NCBI GenBank assembly: GCA_031256755.1
Contig: JAIRPZ010000312.1
Location: 1 to 19,516 of the forward strand
Length of the DNA: 19,516 nucleotides
Direction of reading: 5' to 3'
Source of the DNA: Planctomycetaceae bacterium
GTDB lineage: Bacteria; Planctomycetota; Planctomycetia; Pirellulales; Thermoguttaceae
Shown one piece after another: positions 16,797 to 19,516 of the stretch. The translations under genes and the position numbers were made by a program. The notes below the pieces were generated by a model that searched no databases, was not told the origin of the DNA, and was given only the letters and a program-made list of their open reading frames with translations. The first letter of the stretch is position 1, and each line of letters opens with the position of its first letter.

Positions 16797-16824
16797 AGTA
16801 TAACTGAAACAAGAGAATTGTCAA
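16797..16824 (-). promoter_or_regulatory. Near-consensus sigma70-type promoter of the DUF1559 gene
   Basis: TTGACA (16824-16819), 16 bases, TATACT (16802-16797) on the minus strand. Transcription would start near 16790, giving a leader of about 58 bases. This is the best promoter match in the window. Confidence 0.7.
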
Positions 16825-16917
16825 CAGCAGGAAAACAAAAATGGCGAAAAGTGTTCTGTTTCGGGAAAAAACTTGGCGGTCGGACAGTCAATCCCCTGCC
16901 CTGCCCGCTTTTTTGTT

Positions 16918-18333
16918 TTATTTGAGCGGAACTTCCGAATAATAATGCTTATTTTCCCGAAAAACATTAATTCGGATTTTATCATTTTTCGTTTGCAATG
17001 TTGACCATATCTTTCCGATGTACCGGACATCATTATTGGACGTGGTAACCCAATTTCCGATGCCGACAATCACATCGCCTGCCGTAACTTGTCCTCTCGC
17101 CATCGGACTGTCTTCCCTGACCGACTTGACCATTACGCCGCCGTCGGGAAATGCCTGCATAAATTCGGGAAACATGCGTTCATAATCTTTCAGCGGCAGC
17201 GGTTCATAGCGGATGCCGAGATTTTCCCAAACCAGTTCGTCCAGTGCAGCGGCGGTCATTGTGCCGGATTTCGGCGTTGCCGCCTGACTGGCTGTTTTTG
17301 GTTCTGCCGCAGCCGGTCTTGCCGTAATCATTTTATTGAACGGCGGACGGCTGTTTTTTGAATCCAAAGCAACGGCAATATCCAGCGTTTCCTGCTGCCG
17401 CTGCACTGTAAAAGCGATTTCATCACCCGTTTTTAAGCCGAGCAGCGCACGGTAAAAATCAAGTTTATTTTTGATGGCATACTTGCCGATCTGCGAAATG
17501 ATATCGCCCTGCCGGATTCCTGCCGTTTCTGCCGGACTGCCGCTTTCGACCGCTTCGGCAATGACCGAAAACCGGCTGGATTCATTTTCTATTTGTGTTG
17601 CGGTAATGCCATGGACAAGGTGCTGATCGACCATTTCGCCGAACATTTTGGCGGCAGTGACCATCACCAGATCGACCGGAATTGCAAAGGCGATACCGGC
17701 GGCTCCCTGCCGGATGGCAACGTTGATGCCGATCATTTCGCCGTCTACATTGATCAGCGGGCCGCCGGAATTGCCCGGATTGATTTCGGTATTGGTCTGA
17801 ATAGCCAGCCGATAAACAAGAGACGATTCGTTCACGCCGACTTCCCGATTGACCGCACTGATCCGTCCGTCTGTCAGTGAAAATGCGTAGCCGTAGGGAT
17901 TGCCGATAGCAATACAGGATTCGCCCGGCATCAAATCATGGGAACGTCCGAAAGTAATGGGACGGAGCGGAACACGGGGAACAATTTTGATCAGTGCCAA
18001 ATCGGTATCCGCATCTTTGACGGCAATCACGGCGGTATATTGCTTTTGATCGCGGGTTGTTACCTGAATTTTCCGTATATCTTTAACAACATGGTAATTT
18101 GTAACAATGTATCCTCTTTCATCAATGATGATGCCGGTTCCCATTCCGTTAAAGGTTCTTTCGGAGCGTGCGGCGGTTTCTTCAATTTTGTCCCCCTGTA
18201 TGAAAACAACGGAATCGCAGTTCTTCCGGTAGGCATCAGTGGCCCAATTCTCGCGCGTATCCGCGGAACAAATTGCTGTTAAAACCCAGCAAACAGCAAA
18301 AACCGGAATGATCAGGAGAGAGTGTACTTTCAT
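16918..18333 (-). CDS. HtrA/Deg-type serine protease with two PDZ domains
   Basis: Numbered from ATG at 18333 (471 residues), chosen because it gives a clean signal peptide (MKVHSLLIIPVFAVCWVLTA, cleavage after CSA). The frame continues upstream to a TTG at 18414, with ATGs at 18381 and 18363, so the start is uncertain. The trypsin-like S1C domain has His81 (TNYHVV), Asp111 (DADTDLALIKI) and Ser189 (NPGNSGGP); GTGIIIDERGYIVTNYHVV and AIGNPYG are typical of the family. PDZ1 lies at about 235-323 (AGIRQGDIISQIG), then a Pro/Ala-rich linker, then PDZ2 at about 368-468 (VTAGDVIVGIGNWVTT). Members degrade or hold misfolded envelope proteins. Other planctomycete-type genes nearby do not form an operon with it. 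A possible weak promoter (18414-18386) overlaps the upstream extension, which also favours the short start. Confidence 0.92.
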   Translation of the reverse strand: MKVHSLLIIPVFAVCWVLTAICSADTRENWATDAYRKNCDSVVFIQGDKIEETAARSERTFNGMGTGIIIDERGYIVTNYHVVKDIRKIQVTTRDQKQYTAVIAVKDADTDLALIKIVPRVPLRPITFGRSHDLMPGESCIAIGNPYGYAFSLTDGRISAVNREVGVNESSLVYRLAIQTNTEINPGNSGGPLINVDGEMIGINVAIRQGAAGIAFAIPVDLVMVTAAKMFGEMVDQHLVHGITATQIENESSRFSVIAEAVESGSPAETAGIRQGDIISQIGKYAIKNKLDFYRALLGLKTGDEIAFTVQRQQETLDIAVALDSKNSRPPFNKMITARPAAAEPKTASQAATPKSGTMTAAALDELVWENLGIRYEPLPLKDYERMFPEFMQAFPDGGVMVKSVREDSPMARGQVTAGDVIVGIGNWVTTSNNDVRYIGKIWSTLQTKNDKIRINVFRENKHYYSEVPLK

Positions 18334-18385
18334 TAGTATCTGATATAACGCCGAAGCAGGCATTTCTGTTATAATCCGCATAGTC

Positions 18386-18414
18386 GTTAAAACCGTCGCT
18401 TTTGTTTTCGTCAA
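18386..18414 (-). promoter_or_regulatory. Possible promoter of the HtrA gene
   Basis: Minus strand TTGACG (18414-18409), 17 bases, TTTAAC (18391-18386). The -10 matches consensus at four of six positions. It would give a leader of about 45 bases to the ATG at 18333. Confidence 0.3.
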
Positions 18415-18496
18415 AGGGGGAAGGGAACGTTGACAGGGACTTCTGCCGACGGAAAAACCGTTAAATTTTTCCTAAATTAACGTTTGCTGTTTCCGG

Positions 18497-18525
18497 TCAA
18501 CATTTTGCGGAATTCGTGTTAGAAT
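18497..18525 (+). promoter_or_regulatory. Possible promoter of the acpS-comEA-like pair
   Basis: TCAACA (18497-18502), 17 bases, TAGAAT (18520-18525), about 40 bases before the acpS ATG. The -10 is good and the -35 is weak. Confidence 0.35.
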
Positions 18526-18565
18526 TCGGTACGGTACGGGTGATCGGACTTTACGGGATCAATTC

Positions 18566-18949
18566 ATGCAAATCATCGGAATCGGAACAGACATTGTCGG
18601 GTGCGGGCGGATGGAACGGATGCTTGCCGAACATGGAGAACATTTTACGTCTCACGTTTTTACGGCGTTGGAATCGGCTTACAGTTTGCGCGGAAAAAAT
18701 GCGGTGCAGCATTTTTCAGGACGCTGGGCGGCGAAAGAAGCCGTCTTGAAAGCACTCGGCACCGGCTGGGTGAGCGGCATAACATGGCGGGATGTGGAAG
18801 TGATCAACGATCCGGCGGGCAAGCCGGTGGTTCATTTGCACGGCGGAGCGGCAAAGAAAGCCGCCGAATTGAGCATTACGGAAATTCTGCTGTCGATTTC
18901 ACATTGCCGGTCTTATGCGACGGCATTTGCGGTTGCTGTCGGGGTATAA
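18566..18949 (+). CDS. acpS: Holo-[acyl-carrier-protein] synthase
   Basis: A 127-residue protein of normal AcpS length. It transfers the 4'-phosphopantetheine group of coenzyme A to the conserved serine of acyl carrier proteins, in the cytoplasm. Visible motifs: IGIGTDIV with metal-binding Asp8/Asp9 region at the N-terminus, FSGRWAAKEAVLKALGTG (Glu58 as metal ligand and Lys62), the DVEVINDPAGKPVVHL strand pair, and ILLSISHCRSYATAFAVA near the C-terminus. The ATG at 18566 puts the GTDIV motif at the usual position. It is followed after seven bases by the ComEA-like gene, so the two are probably co-transcribed. The nearest candidate substrate in the window is the ACP domain of the fusion at 11186-14725, but the main fatty acid ACP elsewhere in the genome is the expected general substrate. 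Confidence 0.93.
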   Translation: MQIIGIGTDIVGCGRMERMLAEHGEHFTSHVFTALESAYSLRGKNAVQHFSGRWAAKEAVLKALGTGWVSGITWRDVEVINDPAGKPVVHLHGGAAKKAAELSITEILLSISHCRSYATAFAVAVGV

Positions 18950-18956
18950 TCGGGCA

Positions 18957-19295
18957 ATGTTCGGATTCGATTTGCGTATCCGCGATCAGCGGACGATTGC
19001 TGTTTTGCTGGCAATACAGACGGCGGTTTTTTATTTTTCGGCGGGTCAAACGGAATTACCAGCCCTGCCCTGCCGTCAATATGCTTGCCGGATCGACATC
19101 AATGCGGCAACGGCCGGAGAATGGCAAATGCTGCCCGGTATCGGACCGAAACTTGCGGCCAATATTATGGCGTACCGGGATCGGCATTTTCCTTTCAAAG
19201 CGAAAGAAGAGTTAATGAATGTACAGGGAATCGGCAGGAAAAAATATGAAGCGGTCAAACCGTACCTTCTTGATCCGGTTATGCTGCCGGAGTGA
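18957..19295 (+). CDS. ComEA-like helix-hairpin-helix protein
   Basis: A 112-residue protein from the ATG at 18957; the frame opens earlier at 18915, inside acpS, but the later ATG gives a sensible membrane anchor. Residues about 14-30 (RTIAVLLAIQTAVFYFSAG region) are a single hydrophobic segment. After a short spacer come two helix-hairpin-helix motifs: IDINAATAGEWQMLPGIGPKLAANIMAYRD and LMNVQGIGRKKYEAVKPYL. This is the ComEA-type double HhH, which binds double-stranded DNA non-specifically. ComEA receives DNA outside the membrane in naturally competent bacteria, but many bacteria without known competence carry similar small HhH proteins. It starts seven bases after the acpS stop. No other competence gene is present here. 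Confidence 0.85.
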   Translation: MFGFDLRIRDQRTIAVLLAIQTAVFYFSAGQTELPALPCRQYACRIDINAATAGEWQMLPGIGPKLAANIMAYRDRHFPFKAKEELMNVQGIGRKKYEAVKPYLLDPVMLPE

Positions 19296-19317
19296 AATGT
19301 CCCGCTCTCCCCTGCCC

Positions 19318-19343
19318 TGCGGCAACGTTTTTAGCCGCATTTT
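19318..19343 (+). terminator. Rho-independent terminator of the acpS-comEA-like pair
   Basis: TGCGGC (19318-19323), ten-base loop, GCCGCA (19334-19339), then TTTT, beginning 22 bases after the ComEA-like stop codon. Confidence 0.5.
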
Positions 19344-19440
19344 GATCAATGCTCTCTGTGTGGTTTTTTCTGCCTTCTGTTCGGGCAGCAATGACGCATA
19401 AGAAAATTCTTTTTCTCCTCTCTTGCTGTCGGAATGATGT

Positions 19441-19490
19441 TTGGGTAAAATTGCTCTCTGTCGGCAACTTCGCCGGCAACATTCACCCAA
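19441..19490. other. Nested inverted repeats in the right-hand intergenic region
   Basis: Three nested arm pairs: TTGGGT (19441-19446) with ACCCAA (19485-19490), TTGC (19451-19454) with GCAA (19476-19479), and CGGC (19462-19465) with GCCG (19472-19475). It could fold as RNA or be an operator region for a gene beyond the window. No coding gene is supported between 19296 and the right edge. Confidence 0.3.
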
Positions 19491-19516
19491 GGAATATTTA
19501 TCGAAGAAATAATTTC

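Noticed and set aside
18430..18435. TTGACA as the -35 of an acpS promoter
   Set aside because: No -10-like hexamer lies 16-18 bases downstream. The TAGAAT at 18520 is a better candidate.
19212..19490. 92-codon minus-strand frame at the right edge
   Set aside because: It overlaps the ComEA-like C-terminus and its terminator, is rich in Arg/Lys without motifs, and has no visible promoter or ribosome binding site.

Overview
The window looks like chromosomal DNA of a planctomycete with roughly even base composition. Three signs support this: a DUF1559 pilin-like protein followed by a small carboxypeptidase-regulatory-type lipoprotein, a long exported protein with an N-terminal LEPR-XLL-like motif (EELESRDFLSG), and a free-standing Ser/Thr kinase domain. 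The genus cannot be read from the sequence. Few genes have a clear Shine-Dalgarno site, so several starts were chosen from protein architecture.

Layout. (1) 1-6797, minus strand: four closely spaced genes that probably form one operon. They encode a DUF4105 lipoprotein, a long LamG/EF-hand/transglutaminase-like surface protein, a second exported transglutaminase-like protein (joined to the previous gene by a TAATG stop/start overlap), and a further exported protein that runs off the left edge. (2) 6928-9990, plus strand: an exported PreP-like M16C zinc peptidase, divergent from the operon. (3) 10116-10982, minus strand: a kinase-domain-only Ser/Thr kinase. (4) 11186-14725, plus strand: one polypeptide made of fatty acyl-AMP ligase, acyl carrier protein and alpha-oxoamine synthase. 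(5) 14863-16824, minus strand: lipoprotein and DUF1559 genes behind a near-consensus promoter, with repeats in and beside them. (6) 16918-18333, minus strand: an HtrA-type protease with two PDZ domains. (7) 18566-19295, plus strand: AcpS followed by a ComEA-like helix-hairpin-helix protein, ending in a hairpin terminator.

How the genes may work together. The first operon encodes three exported proteins with Cys/His-type candidate active sites (DUF4105 H214/C315; transglutaminase-like C841/H900/D916 and C472/H548/D564). I infer a cell-envelope system that processes or cross-links proteins, with a PreP-like peptidase and an HtrA protease also encoded nearby. The FAAL-ACP-oxoamine synthase fusion should activate a fatty acid, carry it on its own ACP and condense it with an amino acid; that is the chemistry of the first step of sphingoid-base synthesis, in one chain. 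The AcpS encoded about 4 kb away could supply the phosphopantetheine arm.

The most unusual observation is in the DUF1559 gene. Promoter, Shine-Dalgarno site and ATG are all intact, but an 11-base G tract puts the ATG out of frame with the prepilin motif. Twelve or nine Gs would restore one 413- or 412-residue protein. This is a candidate slippage (phase-variation) switch, or else a homopolymer sequencing error.
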